Counted from the first letter of the stretch, positions 47,079 through 59,216 are shown. The stretch: 64,000 nucleotides of DNA from Amorphophallus konjac (GCA_022559845.1 CM040126.1:123232886-123296885), one strand, 5' to 3'. Notes: generated by a model from the sequence alone, not told the origin. A program made the numbers and translations.

Positions 47079-48284
47079 GTGGAGATGGATGCCAATCCAG
47101 ATCCGCCGCCCACCATAAAGAAAATCCAAGAGCCACGCATCTCACCCACCCCTCCTAGTCCGGATCCTCAAGAGCCATACACCCTCACCATGAATGAGTC
47201 CATACTCCAATGGCTCAAACAAGGACCCACCATTCCTAGCTCACCCCCACCTCTCTCACCCTTGGGATACCAATCCCAAATTGTGCCCATCCACTCCTAT
47301 CACACCACGATCCAAACATACTATGAGGTAGAGGGTTTTGATGATCTCATCAAAGGCCTACAATGGCAGCTTGAGCTAACTTGCTTATTGACCCTATGGG
47401 TGGCCCGTCCCAAGAGCCTTGACCTCATCCACCCATGTGACGGGTCTATCACCTCGGTCTGCACTATTGGTTGCTACACTAGCGACCTCCTCTTCTTTCT
47501 CCTCATGGATGAAGAACCCATATCGGTCCATTCCACTCCCCTCATGATCCCAAAAACCTTGGCCGACCAACCCACCACATACACTGGCCCAATCCTTCCA
47601 CTAGAGGAGGATGACTCACCACTATGTGAGGACCATGAGGACCTAGAGTTCCTCTCCCTAGGTGACCCTTACCATGACCCCTTTGATCCCTTCATATACC
47701 CACCCACCTTACTCACCACCAACCTTTTCCTACCCCAACCAACCATGTTAGACCAAGCCCACCTCTCCCAAGACCCGGACCACACCAAGGGAACCATGAC
47801 CATGGGTGAAATACACCTAGGAAACAAGGAAGTGCCCCACTCCATCATACACACCTTCTTTGACCCCTTCGACCCTTATAAGTGGGAGCTCAAGGACCAC
47901 CCCATACCCACACACATGGCCGTCACCTCTAGGATAAGAGTGCACCTATCTTGGCATATCACATCAATCGACAAGGGACACAAGCCCAGTCATCTCATAC
48001 ATGTCACACACACTTTAGGCCCAATGCATGACTGGCTCACATTTGGATGTGCTAATCCTCCCCCATTCGTCATAGGTCTTACGCATGAAAGGAGCATACA
48101 TGGATGTCCGGGTCCTCCGACATTTGTCACCCCCAGGCATGATAGGTTCACCTATGGATGCCCCGACCCTCCTAGGTCCATCAAAGTCTACATGGCTACA
48201 ATGCATGATAGGTCCACTTATGGTTGCCCTGGTCCACCTTTGCATACCCCGCACTTCACACCCACACCGCATCATAGTACATGA
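47079..48284 (+). CDS. G5 ORF2, unknown protein (401 aa)
   Basis: This is in frame with gag after two stops. It begins Pro-rich, then has NESILQWLKQGPTIPSS near residue 40, a middle region with several Cys and Leu, an acidic segment LPLEEDDSPLCEDHEDLEF with GDPYHDPFDPF near residues 185-215, and a C-terminal set of four repeats (about residues 315-395). A typical repeat is HDRSTYGCPGPP. G4 ORF2 shares this order. I know of no retrotransposon enzyme with these features. Structural protein, RNA-binding factor or a non-coding tandem repeat that happens to be open are all possible. Confidence 0.65.
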   Translation: MEMDANPDPPPTIKKIQEPRISPTPPSPDPQEPYTLTMNESILQWLKQGPTIPSSPPPLSPLGYQSQIVPIHSYHTTIQTYYEVEGFDDLIKGLQWQLELTCLLTLWVARPKSLDLIHPCDGSITSVCTIGCYTSDLLFFLLMDEEPISVHSTPLMIPKTLADQPTTYTGPILPLEEDDSPLCEDHEDLEFLSLGDPYHDPFDPFIYPPTLLTTNLFLPQPTMLDQAHLSQDPDHTKGTMTMGEIHLGNKEVPHSIIHTFFDPFDPYKWELKDHPIPTHMAVTSRIRVHLSWHITSIDKGHKPSHLIHVTHTLGPMHDWLTFGCANPPPFVIGLTHERSIHGCPGPPTFVTPRHDRFTYGCPDPPRSIKVYMATMHDRSTYGCPGPPLHTPHFTPTPHHST

Positions 48285-48863
48285 TATGAGCATTCAAGCA
48301 AGTAACAAGCAACGAGCGGTGAAATTCATGACGAGTGGGCAAAAGCTCATGAGCGCCACTTGGAATTCCATGTAGGCAATCTGATGATGATGGTATTGGA
48401 GTGGCTCTACTCTAGGGCCACGCCCATATCAAGGGCACGAGGACTTGGACCTTCCCAAGTTCCGAGTGGTCTTGACAGTCTGACTTACGGGTTGGATTTA
48501 CCGACGGGGTTTGGGATTTACCCCACTTCTCACGTGGGGGATCCGACACCGTCTAAGGGCACCACGGTGGATCCTAGTGAGTACCTTGAGCTTACACCTA
48601 TCCTTACGAGAGACACCCTCGAAGTGCCACCACAAATAAGCCTGAGAGCCTGACGTGAGCACCCGCGGCAATACTAGGCAAGCAAAATCTCATCGCCAGC
48701 ATGAGGGTGTGTCCGAGCCGCCTTAAGAAGCTGAAGCGCTGTCCCCCGGCTATGGACGTAGGGTTGAGTTCGGAGATCATGGCTCGCCTGGAGCTGCGTT
48801 GGTCTGCCACCTCCCCGGTGGACCCATACACGACGGGGTCGAGTTTTTCCCACCCTGGGGGTA
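48285..48863 (+). other. G5 3' untranslated region, palindrome and polypurine tract
   Basis: This holds non-coding sequence shared with G4. The inverted repeat near 48828-48843 (ACGAC-GGG-GTCGAG) is one base short on its left arm. A purine stretch CTGGGGGTA (48855-48863) abuts the 3' LTR. Confidence 0.75.
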
Positions 48864-51400
48864 TGATGGGGGCATCACTTACTCCCCCACATTTTGCGAA
48901 GCTTTGATGGATCGACGGTTTGCGCCATTATGTTCTTCACATTTTTTTGAGTCTATCCATGTAATTTTTATATTTTATTTGAGTCATAAACTATGTAATT
49001 TTCCTTTTATTTGAGTCTGGTACCTAGGTATAAGGGTCATTTACCTAAGTCTTGAGTCATGTGGTTAATTAAGTTGTCTATTGGACTCAACTAGTGGGCT
49101 TGGCCAAGGGGCGCCCTCCCCTGGACTACTTTGGTCATTAGTTGTTTAGTCAGGGTCATTTTAGTCTTAGGAAAATATGAGTGCCTATAAATAGGCCACC
49201 CCACTCCCTCATATGTAATATTTTGGTTATTCAAAAAAATTGAGTGTATTTTAGTGTAATTGGAGTGGATTCCCCTCTCTCTCATACCTCTGTCTCTCTC
49301 TAAGGGGGTCGCCCCTTTCTCTCTCCTCCACCTCCCACCTATTTTTTCTCTCTTCCCCCCCTCTAATAACTCATCCCCAACTCCCCACCACCTCACCTTA
49401 ACTCCACCCCAGCCCCAAGGGAGATTCCACCACTCCCCACTCCACCCTCCAACCACCAACCACCCACTCCCCTTCCCCAAGCACCCTCTCATCTCCCAAG
49501 GGAGAATTCCCCACTCCCCAAGCCCCCCCTTTACCTTCCCCACACACCTCTTCCCATCCCCAAGACCAGAAATTAATCCCACCCTTAAACCCATTTTCAA
49601 ATACCCTTTCCCTCTCTCCCTTCCAACCAAATTCGTAGCTCTCCCTCCCTCCACCTGCTAGACCTTTTTCCAGCCTCCATCCTTCCACTCCCACACCTTG
49701 GAACACCCCCTCCCAGACCCCCTCACAGCCAGGGGTTGCCCCCACACACATCCACCTCATTTCCCCTCCCATCTACCCCCATTTCCCATCACCTATCACC
49801 ACTCTGCACCAGCAAGTTCGCAGGCAGCCGTTGACGCCCGAGTTGTAGAGCCTGCCAAGTCTTCAGCGCGCGTCGTCTGATGGTGTATCATACATTCCTG
49901 GAATTTTCGTCGAGTCTGCTTCGCAACGGAGGTGGTCCCGCCAGCATCCAAGCTTGGAGTTCCTCGGAGGAGCTATTCTCGCTAGGCTGCGCAATCTGTC
50001 TCAGGTAGACAGCCAGCGATAACTTGCAGAGACTCCCACGACCAGCTTGGTGAAGCTCTGGTCACCATCTTCGGAGGGAAGGAACGTCGTCCAGTCCTCT
50101 TTCAGTACCAGGAAGGAGGAGGCCATTCGCCCTCCCGAGCACCCGGTTCCAATTATTCTCGCTGAAGTGCACAGACTGCTCCCTGCTGTTCCAGGTTGGA
50201 CCACCCCCCATTCTTCTGATTAGAGCTCTCTCCTCCAACCTTCTTTTGGGGTCCCGTCAGTTCTTGCTCGAAGCTGCTTTGGCCACGGTTGCGTCAACGC
50301 CAATTTCGTCTCCATCAGAGTTTGGTAGAGTTTGTGGCCACTTCTGCAACAGACCTCAGAGGTTCTGCACCGGACAGAGCCAGAACAGATTAGTCATGTT
50401 CCAGACTGCGCCCCGGCCAGCAACATCATCAGGAAATTCACAAAAAATTTGAGCGTCATCCTGGGTGAATTAAGAAAGTTCCGGCACCGGTCTCGACTAC
50501 TTCTGAGCTCAACTGAGTTCGTGGCGGCATCAACTTTGACATCCTATCCTGCTGTCCCAGGCCGGACAGAATCTGAACAAGTTGCCGAATCGAAACTACA
50601 GCGGCCCCACCGCACCTTCGGATGACGCGGGAATCCTACTGCGACCTGCTACATTGTCCCTGGATGAGTCAGCATCAGCCCTGCCCTTTCTAGTATCCGG
50701 AGGCGTCCGTGGCGACCCCGACTTCAGCTTGCTGTCCCTGCAGAACCGAACCGGCTGAAGTCGGTCCCCGGCAGTTCGGCTTTCGTCATCTCATTCCCCG
50801 CCCCCTCGCCTTGGCCGGCTGAAAGCCCCTCCCTACGTGGAGGTAGTGTTTGAGTGTAAAATTAAGTTCCCCACCCCACGATCACCCTCCTACGTGAGAC
50901 GTAGTGGTGTATTCACTTTTAATTTTCAGGTCAAAGCGACGCCGACGCGGCGTGCGGGTGCGTACCCACGCCTCCCCGCTCGCCCTCATCTTCGGCCGGG
51001 ATCGGTGTATTCACGCCGATCAGGTGAGCATCTGGATGCCCCTTTACTGGTTCACATTTTGATTACTTAGTATTGCTTCTAAGTGTCATCGGACGGAGAG
51101 TGAGAGCTAGACCCACATTGCCCTCCACGTGAGTGACCACCCGCGGGTGAGTTGTGAGAGCAACCACTTAAACCCCGCCCTTGGCGTGTCGGCTGCCCGT
51201 GAATTGGGCATCCCTGGCCCTGTGGGGTCCTCCCTAGGCTAGCCAAACCCCTAGAACACCTAGGTCCAACCTCGGACCCTCACCACTATCGCCGGTCCAC
51301 CTATGGACTCGGGTGTGCACGTCACGGGTGAGTCCGCTTGAGTGGGTCCGCCAACTCGGTTGTTTGCTTGCAATTTAGGTCCATAGGTGGTGTCACATCA
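48864..51400 (+). repeat. G5 3' LTR (2537 bp)
   Basis: It pairs with 43483-46048 and differs by scattered changes and small indels. The Pro-rich plus frame (49260-49661) and the Gly-rich minus frame (49091-49654) lie on the CCC-rich tract and are not taken as genes. Confidence 0.93.
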
Positions 51401-51405
51401 AGTAC

Positions 51406-52254
51406 TCTATAAATGAAATAAAGAAAACTCATGTCATGAAGTGCTTCATGTCACCTCTGTTCTTATGGTCAAATCTGTAGGATTGATTTCACTAAGTATC
51501 TGGGGGTACTGGCGTCTGATAAACGTGTACCCTTATGCAAAAAGGTGCAACTCATGACTACTATTTTTGATCAGAAACAGTGTTGGTACTTTGTGCCTAG
51601 TAACTGGGAGTACTGGCGGCTAACCAACGTGTACTCCTAATGTCAAAAGCATAATTGATACCTAACTGTTCAATAAGTCAGAAAGAATTAACTCTAAAAA
51701 GATCTGCTGTAACCCTTGTTATCAAAGTCTTATTGAGTGTCGTGTTGTTTAACCTCAATACATATTCCTGTCACTCACAAAGATTTTCATTGGATTTGAA
51801 TCGAGTAGGATACAGCACTGACCAAGTCTTTCATGACTTATGTGTCTTAGGTTTATTGCTATTAACAGATTCTGCAACCTTATTAGAAGCGTACAGTGTA
51901 TTCACTCTACTTTTATTACTCTTAAACCAAAAGTCTACCATGAATGCAAATTCTTGATTCTTATTCTCTAAAGACCATGTGACATAAATTGCTTTCTTAA
52001 TGAACTATTATTCAGGGTGTCACTCTATTCATTTACTCCTCTTTGCTTCGTCAATCTTACCTCCCTCACTCCTTGTTTGTTGATGGCAAATGGGGAGAGA
52101 AAATGTAGAGCATTGGTGTTGAGGGGGAGAGTTCAGAGAGTTCAGGGGGAGAGAAATATTCTGTTTGCATTCTTTTGACTGTGAGATATCTGATCTTTAC
52201 TGGATTAATCTTGTCTCATCAAAATACACCATGACTTTGGGTGTTGTAATCATC
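51406..52254 (+). other. Copia 3' non-coding region, second part
   Basis: The region continues from 43477. Two related units, 51501-51534 and 51606-51638, have GGGGGTAC or GGGAGTAC on the left and GTACCC or GTACTCC on the right around a shared ACTGGCG core, forming two hairpins. The rest is featureless. Confidence 0.6.
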
Positions 52255-52268
52255 AAAAAGGGGGAGAA
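52255..52268 (+). other. Copia polypurine tract
   Basis: AAAAAGGGGGAGAA ends at the 3' LTR start TGTTGGGCC. Confidence 0.92.
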
Positions 52269-54573
52269 TGTTGGGCCTCCTCTGGAACTGATCAGCATTG
52301 TGGAAACTGTTGTGCATTGACTATGATTTGATTATGTTTTGATTGATTGGCAACAGTTGAGTTGACTATGTTGATTTCATCGCTTACCCTGGTAGCAGTG
52401 TATATTTTGATGAATCTTACTTAGGTCAGAATCATTAGATGGTTATAGTAGGTCTGTGTAGGCTTGCCTTGTGATAAACAAGGTCTGTGCATAATCGTCA
52501 TGCTTTTGCATACAACGCATTAAAAGTCTGTGAATGCTTTTGCATACAACATCATAAGTCTGTGCATGTTTTTCAAATATGTATAATCTAGTCTGTGCAC
52601 ATACTGCACTGTGTACACCAAGGTCAGTGCACATTCAATCTAAGTGAATCTAAAGTCTGTGCACGTTTGGTCTTAAGGCATAAAAAGGTCTGTGCATGTT
52701 TCTTTGTAAACATACACAAGGTCTGTGCATCCTTTTGTTCATGTGTGAATAAGGTTAGTGCAACTTTGCTTTGGTACATGAAGGAAGTCGGTGCATATCA
52801 CTGTTCAAATCAGTGCATGTTGCGTTCATGGCACGATCAGGTCGGTGCAGTTTTTGTTGAGTGCATACTCGAGTCTGTGCATATACCTCGTTGCATGTTT
52901 CAAGTCCGTGCATATCACTGTTCACTTGCATACAAGGTCGGTGTATACTCTTAGCATGTTGTTATGCAAGTCAATGCATATTGTTCCTTGTTCGATACAA
53001 GGTCGGTGCATATCCTTCTATGTGCGCATATGATGGTCGGTGCACTTGTAAAATCAGTGCGCTCTCCAGTTCACGCTGATTCTAAGTCTGTGCATATTCT
53101 TAGTCCTACTAGGGTCGGTGCATCGTTTGCATGGTTAAGCATTGTGCATACAAAGGCCGTGCATGTTTTCATTATATAAAGTCGGTGCATGTTCTCAGTA
53201 GAACAAGTCGGTGCATGTTCTCATGAAATGCATTAGAACAAGTCGATGCACATTTGCGCTATGCTTTGCAAAGGACGGTGTACTTCTGCATATGGCAGAG
53301 AACATGTCTGTGCATCTTATCTCATGCGTGTGAATAGTTGGTGCAGTGTTTGTCATCTGCATACCTAGTCTGTTCATGTTTTAGTCCAACACTTAACTGA
53401 GTCGGTGCACTTTGTGACATACGCATACATAGGTCTGTGCACATTTGCATTGTGTGTATATATAAGGTCAGTACACCTATTCTCACATGCTACATAATAG
53501 TCTGTGCATAGTTTGCCTATAGACTTATAGGTATGTGCATACTCTGTTTTATGTCATACTTAAGTCTGTGCACATTATATATATGGGTGATTACAAGACG
53601 TTTGATGAAATGTCTCTCTTCCAGTTTATCGGATCCAAGTAGCACTTGAGCTCAAACTGAAGCAGGCACGTGTTCCCAGAAAAGACTGGAAGTTGGCACA
53701 TGATTCTAGGGAGCTTATGATTGGCATGAGATCCAAGGTAATAATCGGGCCAGTGGTTCTGCCACGTGGAGAGCCAGATCTCAGCAATCCTGACACGTGG
53801 ACAGATGGAGATCAGATCTGCGAAAGTGTTTAGACGGGAAACATTGCGTCCACACGCCCTTTTGCCTGACATATATAAAAGAGGCATTATCGCCTGATCA
53901 TATGATATATAGAACAGATCAGAAAAGAAGATTGAAGTAGAGAGAGAGATTCAGCAGAGGAGATCAGATCTCAAGAGAAGAAAAAGAAAAGAGTGCAAAG
54001 TGAGAGCCAGCTGATCGTGAGAGAAGAAGAATTATGAGAGTTTCTGAGGGAATTTGTTTTGCTATGAGTGAAGAGTTATTTTGCTATTGTTCCTGGCGTA
54101 TGGTTCATAACCATCGCTAGTCTGCTCTACACTGAAGAGCTACATTATTTTTCTCGTTGATTTTTGCTTCACGCTTTTAAACTCTCGTTACTGCAAGCTG
54201 TGAGTCAGCGTCTGTGGCATAAGCTATAAGGCTCAGTAGTAGAGAAGGATTCCTCTGATAGCGTAAGCTGTAAGGCTCAGCGTGTTTTGGGAAGTTTTCC
54301 CCGAAGCTGTGGATTAGCAGTTTGGAAGCTGTGTATAAGCAGTGAAGCCACACTTGGTTTGAGTGTGTGGTGGACGTAGATCTCTAGAGGAGATCGAACC
54401 ACCTTTAAATTCTTCTATCTCTGTGATTTTGATTTTTGTGTTGAGTGTTCCGCTTAAGCAAATTTAATTCCGCACTTGTTGCTTAGGTTGGTATATTTTT
54501 GGGGGGAGGATCTATTCACCCCCCCCCTTTAGATCTATCTTATGTGATATCGAAGCATTCCATAGTGTCAACA
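52269..54573 (+). repeat. Copia 3' LTR (2305 bp)
   Basis: It carries the GTCKGTGCAT array (52452-53575), three CACGTG boxes (53690-53812), TATATAAAA (53871-53880) and the terminal tract CACCCCCCCCC. It ends GTGTCAACA before GAAAT. Confidence 0.95.
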
Positions 54574-55407
54574 GAAATAAGTTACATAAGCTTAGCCTTG
54601 GAATTCTTGGCCGATTCCAATGAATGTCTAGATTTTACTTGGGATCTTGGATCCGCCAATCAATGCCAACGTATCATAAAGGGCCCGATCTAGTCTTGGG
54701 AGGAGCGCCCGAAAGTACTTGTGTCCCGGGGAGTTTGTAATGACAAGGTGTGACATTACACCGAGTACTTGCTAGCGTGTTCTCTATGACATTCATTCGT
54801 ACATGAAATTATGACTCTGCTTATCCTTGCGTACTCGTTCGAACAATTCATGGAATACTGTTAAATACTGTTCTACTCTATTCCTTGTTATTCCCTAAAA
54901 TTCATATCCTTTCATTATAGTTATAGTTGTCTGCTATCAGTTTATTATTGTTCGATGTTTCTCAGCATGACATTATTAAATTGGTTAATCACTTATACAT
55001 TGCCTGTTATAGAACTTACTGAGCGTTCGCTCACCCAGTTGTTCCCCCTTTCAGGTAACTCTGACGAGGATATGCAAACTGATGGGGACGGGCGAGAGTG
55101 AAGATCTTGGAGCGAGCCAGTTAGAAGTCATGCCTTATGGTTGTCATAGTATAGGATATGTCAAAGTTGTGTAGCTATGTCCAGTTAATGAAAAGTTGTG
55201 ATGTTGTTTAGTTATTTTCAGTTGGGTCATTATGTAAGTGGTTGGTTTGAACTTGGAGGAGTTTGCACTTTTGTGGATTAATAAAGTTGGCAGTTTATTG
55301 AGTATTTTATTCTCTTGCATTTTGTGTTTATTTAATTACGTTATTGCTCTTATTGTCATGAATGATTATAACTGCTGCGTTCCGATTTTCCACATCGGGG
55401 CGTGACA

Positions 55408-56153
55408 GATAAACCGGCCCACACTGAATGCATACCGTTGAAGGCATGGGTCCAACATTTTTACAACGGGCCCTTCTATTTCTATGAAAGCTTTACACAA
55501 GAAGGGGTCTCTTTGGACCAATATGAGCAACTGGAAATTAACATCGGGCACTATCCCTGACACTTATATGCCCCGCGAGAGGGTGGAATCCCCGAGGACT
55601 CCCGGACATCACATACCTAGTAGTATATCTAGCGTATTGGTTGACGACCTTCGTAGCGCTTCATGGGGAGGAGGGGATACTCTGGGCATAGCTATTATAC
55701 TCGGCGTGTTTGTTGGCTAGTGGGCAGAGATTGACCTTGGCCCCGACAGTGTTGGCCAATATATATCATTCACTGGGGGCTTTGACTAGCCACCCCTGTC
55801 CAAGAGAAAAGAGCATCATGCTGCCAACACACTATCTGAGTGTCTGGGCAGGCTTGTTGTTCCCAGGCTTCGTGGCCAGTGCAGAGGTGGCAAATCTTGC
55901 TGTGCCGCTGATTTTTAAGTTTATCAATCGACCTAAACAGGATACTTTTAATCAACTGTCAGGTGCACGCCATAGCATGGCATTTCTTCCTTTAGGCAGT
56001 GACGAAGGGTTGCCCTTTGACTGCTATACATTATAGAGCTAACCTTATGCGATGCGGGAGGGAAACCGAGTGGTTTACTGCATCACCCATCAGTTTGACA
56101 TGAATGTTGTTGTCCTTACCGATTAGGTGCAGAGCACACGATCGAGTGTGCTA
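55408..56153 (+). pseudogene. Plant mobile domain (PMD) gene, 5' part, broken
   Basis: Residues such as NGPFYFYESFTQEGVSLDQY, YWLTTFVALHGEEGI, and LASGQRLTLAPTVLANIY fit the plant mobile domain of MAIN/MAIL-type genes and of related transposon proteins. The frame has a TGA after HYP (near 55560), a further stop in the middle and a TAG near 56124. The left end is cut off by the G2 LTR. The right end is the target duplication of the LINE. Whether it was a host gene or part of a transposon is not settled. PMD proteins are known from gene silencing and from Mutator-like and gypsy elements. Confidence 0.7.
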
Positions 56154-59100
56154 ACGCTATTGTTAATGGTCGTGGTAAGCGGAACTACATACATAAGCTT
56201 ATCAATGAGCAGGGTTAAACCATTACTGATCAAGATGCTCTGCTTTCTATGGTTGTATCCTATTATCAGAATCTTTTCACTTCTGAAGGCCCAATGATGA
56301 ATGCTAATGGGCTTCTTCAATATATCCCGAAGTTGATTGGTGACGTAGATAACAAAGCTCTCATGATCACACCCACTATAGATGAGATTAAAGATTCAGT
56401 CTTCTCTTTATGCTCTGACGGTGCTGCCGGCCCAGATGGCTTTCCAGGAGAATTTTTCACTCACTGTTGGGACATCATTTCCACGGATGTCTATGAGGCT
56501 GTGGAGGAGTTCTTTAATGGGGGTGTTCTTCCTAAATCTTATGCATCTTCTCTCCTTGTCCTTATCCCTAAAGGGGAGTCTCCAACTTCCTTGAAAGACT
56601 TTAGGTCCATTAGTCTTTGCAACTTTACTTATAAAATTATTTCTCTTATTGTCTACAAACGACTATCTCTCCTTCTACCTCGGCTAATTTCACCTCTACA
56701 GGGCACATTTGTTAAAGGAAGAAACATGACTGACAATATCTCTCTAGCCCAGGAGCCTACTCATAGTATCTCTAAAAAGGTCGGAGGGCATAATATCATT
56801 CTGAAGCTGGATATGACGAAAGCTTATGATAGATTAGAATGGTCCAACCTCTTTGTTGTTCTGAAAAAATTTGGTTTCACGCCGGATTAGATTAACCATA
56901 TCAAAAGAATGTTTACTAATTGTTGGTTCTCAGTTGTTCTTAATGGAAAGTCTAGTGGATACTTTTTTTCTTCTAGGGGCCTTAGACAGGGTGATCCCTT
57001 AGCCCCAAGTTTATTCATCTTGGCCGAAGAAGCATTAAGCAGGGGCCTCCAACATTTGTTTCAAAGAAATATCGTTACTCCATATTCTACTTTTCACAAG
57101 GTCCTATTGTTTTCCACCTGCTATTCGCCGATGATACTATTATCTTCACTAATGGTAGCAAAGGATCTCTTCGCAGACTTATGGCTTTTTTCGATATTTA
57201 TGAAAGATGCTCGGGACAAAGGATTAACACTGCTAAAAGCTCTTTCTATGTTGGGAGCTCCACTATTACTCGCAGGATTAACCAAATTGCATCTATTACT
57301 TCAATTTCGCACAAGCTTTTTCCTATCATATATTTGGGAGCACCCATTTTTAAAGGAGCTTCTAAGGCTATATATTTTCAGGGGTTGTTGGACAAGGTAA
57401 GAAAAAGACTAGCTGCTTGGACATCCAAGTTGATCTCTCCGGGTGGCAAATTAATTCTTATTAAACATGTGCTGGCATCAATTCCCATACACATTCTCGC
57501 CGTACTCAGTCCCCCTAAAAGTGTTATTCAATCTCTGGAGAGGCTCTTTGCATCCTTTTTCTGGGGCTCCACAAATTCTAGACCACGGCGTCACTGGATA
57601 TCTTGGAAATATCTGACTAGGTCGACCTCAGAAGGAGGCATTGGAATCCGCTCTTTGCAAGACATGGGAGCTGCTGTTAAGGTCAAATTATGCTGGAAAG
57701 TGTACTCTAAGAAGGGTGCATGGGGTGAATACATTAACCAGGTATATCTTCATAAAACCCACTTATTTGCTTGTCGATTTGCAGGTTCACCACATTGGAA
57801 AATGATCCTCAGAGATAGACAATGGATAGCTGATGACTCCTACTGGTTGGTAGGCCATGGGCAAATATCTTTCTGGTATGACAATTGGACAGGTAATGGC
57901 CCGCTGTGGAATTATATTTCTGATAGCCATTAATGGGTTACAATTGCACAATCTCATGACTGGTTAGTTAAAGATTTCCTCAAGACGTGCAAGGATCTTT
58001 CAACAAGCTGCCCCCAAGATGTTGTTGCCAATGTTGTCAATTTGATTGGCATCACTTCTCCGCCTCCTAGGGAATATAAGCTCATTTGGAAACCTAATAT
58101 CTATGGGAATTTCACAACTAAATCAGCTTGGCAGGTTGTCAGACAAAGCAATACTGCTTTAGGCATCTCTAGATGGATTTGGAACCAACATTTGCCAAAG
58201 AAATCTCTATTTTTATCTACAGGGCCATGATCGATAAACTACCTTTTGATCATAAAATTTATAAACTTGGAATTCCAATTGCTTCTGCTTGTGTATGATG
58301 TGCCTCTCCAAATATTGAAACGCTCCATCATGCTCTTGTTAGTGGTGAATGGGCATGACACTGCTGGACATTCTTTTGCAATACCTACAAATTACCACTT
58401 CAAATGGGCTCATTCGTTCAAGTTTATAGCTCTTTTGTTTCAGTTGCTTTAGGTAACTCCCTTTACTCCTTCATCATGGGCATTATCCCCTCCATTGTAG
58501 CATGGATGCTTTGGAAAGCTAGATGCAAGGCTAAATATGATGGTGTCGACTGCACAAAGGAAAGTATCCTCCAGCAAAGCCCTTGTCTTATCCAAGATAT
58601 ATCAACTTCATATATGCCTAAATATCTTACTAAATCAGAACATAAAAAAGTTTTGAATGAGCTGCGCATTATTGATCGGTTTACCAGTCCTCCACTGATT
58701 CTCAGTAGCTGGACCCCTCCCATTCCTGACACAGTCAAATTGAACACTGATGGTTGCTCTAGGGGCAACCCAGGGAACTCTATAGGCGTTGCCATTCTTA
58801 GAGGTCATCATGGGCAGTTCATCATGGCTTCTTGCCATTTTTTTGGTCACACTCGCAGTATCATTGCAGAATTGAGAGCTATTAATATTGGCCTTCAACT
58901 ATGTAAGCAACACGGCTACACTTCTATAACCGTTGAATCAGATTATCTCTCCTTGATCAGGATTATCACCAACTATATTGACAACATTCCTTGGATATTG
59001 TACCCCTGGTGGATTGATTTCTGTCACATCAAGAACAACTTGGACTTGCACTTCTGTCATGTAGTCCGAGAAGGGAATAAAGCTGCAGATGCTTTGGCTA

Positions 59101-59216
59101 ACTATGCGTGTGATGCTCAAGGCAACAAGGTCTTTATGAATTTTGCTTATTTACCACATTTTGTTAAAGGTGAGATCACTTGTGATAAAAGTGGCCTCCC
59201 TCACCTCCGGATTTAA
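56154..59216 (+). pseudogene. LINE ORF2: RT, zinc-binding region and RNase H, broken
   Basis: The RT begins with YYQNLFTSEG and GPDGFPGEF, then LKLDMTKAYDRLEW and GLRQGDPLAP. The catalytic motif FADD is at 57124-57135, in a different frame from the upstream part. Then come YLGAPIFKG, the zf-RVT region (to about 58230), and RNase H with LNTDGCSRGNPG, ELRAI, VESDYLS and GNKAADALANYA, ending at 59216. Breaks include stops near 56217, 56888, 57931 and 58228, and a frameshift between 57060 and 57120. The RNase H part (58404-59216) is a clean frame. It cannot act as a whole enzyme. Confidence 0.9.

Larger units (their letters stand above)
43483..51400 (+). mobile_element. G5: non-autonomous gypsy-type element with gag and unknown ORF2
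   Basis: AGTAC duplications (43478-43482 and 51401-51405) flank a 7918-bp element of the G4 family in the opposite orientation. LTRs are 43483-46048 and 48864-51400. The internal part has a primer site, gag, ORF2 and a polypurine tract but no pol. It sits between the copia pol and 3' LTR. Confidence 0.93.
23961..54573 (+). mobile_element. Complete SIRE/Maximus-type Ty1/copia element with three insertions
   Basis: It is flanked by GAAAT duplications (23956-23960 and 54574-54578). Both LTRs start TGTTGGGCCTCC and end GTGTCAACA or GTGTCAATA. Internal order is primer site, gag with CCHC knuckle, protease, integrase, RT and RNase H, which is the copia order. Motifs such as DSGCSRHMTGD and LLSISQLCDKG resemble the SIRE lineage. 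Removing the solo LTR (25019-28349), G4 (34406-41761) and G5 (43483-51400), each with its duplicated target, leaves about 12 kb. I see no clear envelope-like frame after pol. Confidence 0.93.
21668..55407 (+). repeat. G2 3' LTR, split by the copia element
   Basis: The LTR is in two parts, 21668-23960 and 54579-55407, about 3122 bp together. The right part ends CACATCGGGGCGTGACA, as in G1. The copia element with its GAAAT duplication sits between them. Downstream of 55407 the sequence changes at once to PMD coding sequence, which was therefore the G2 target. The 5' flank is lost, so no target duplication can be tested. Confidence 0.88.

Noticed and set aside
49091..49661. Pro-rich plus frame and Gly-rich minus frame of 130-190 codons, also near 43868-44423
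   Set aside because: Both lie on a CCC-rich tract in the G5 LTRs. Opposite strands are open together because of base composition, and the two LTR copies differ in frame.
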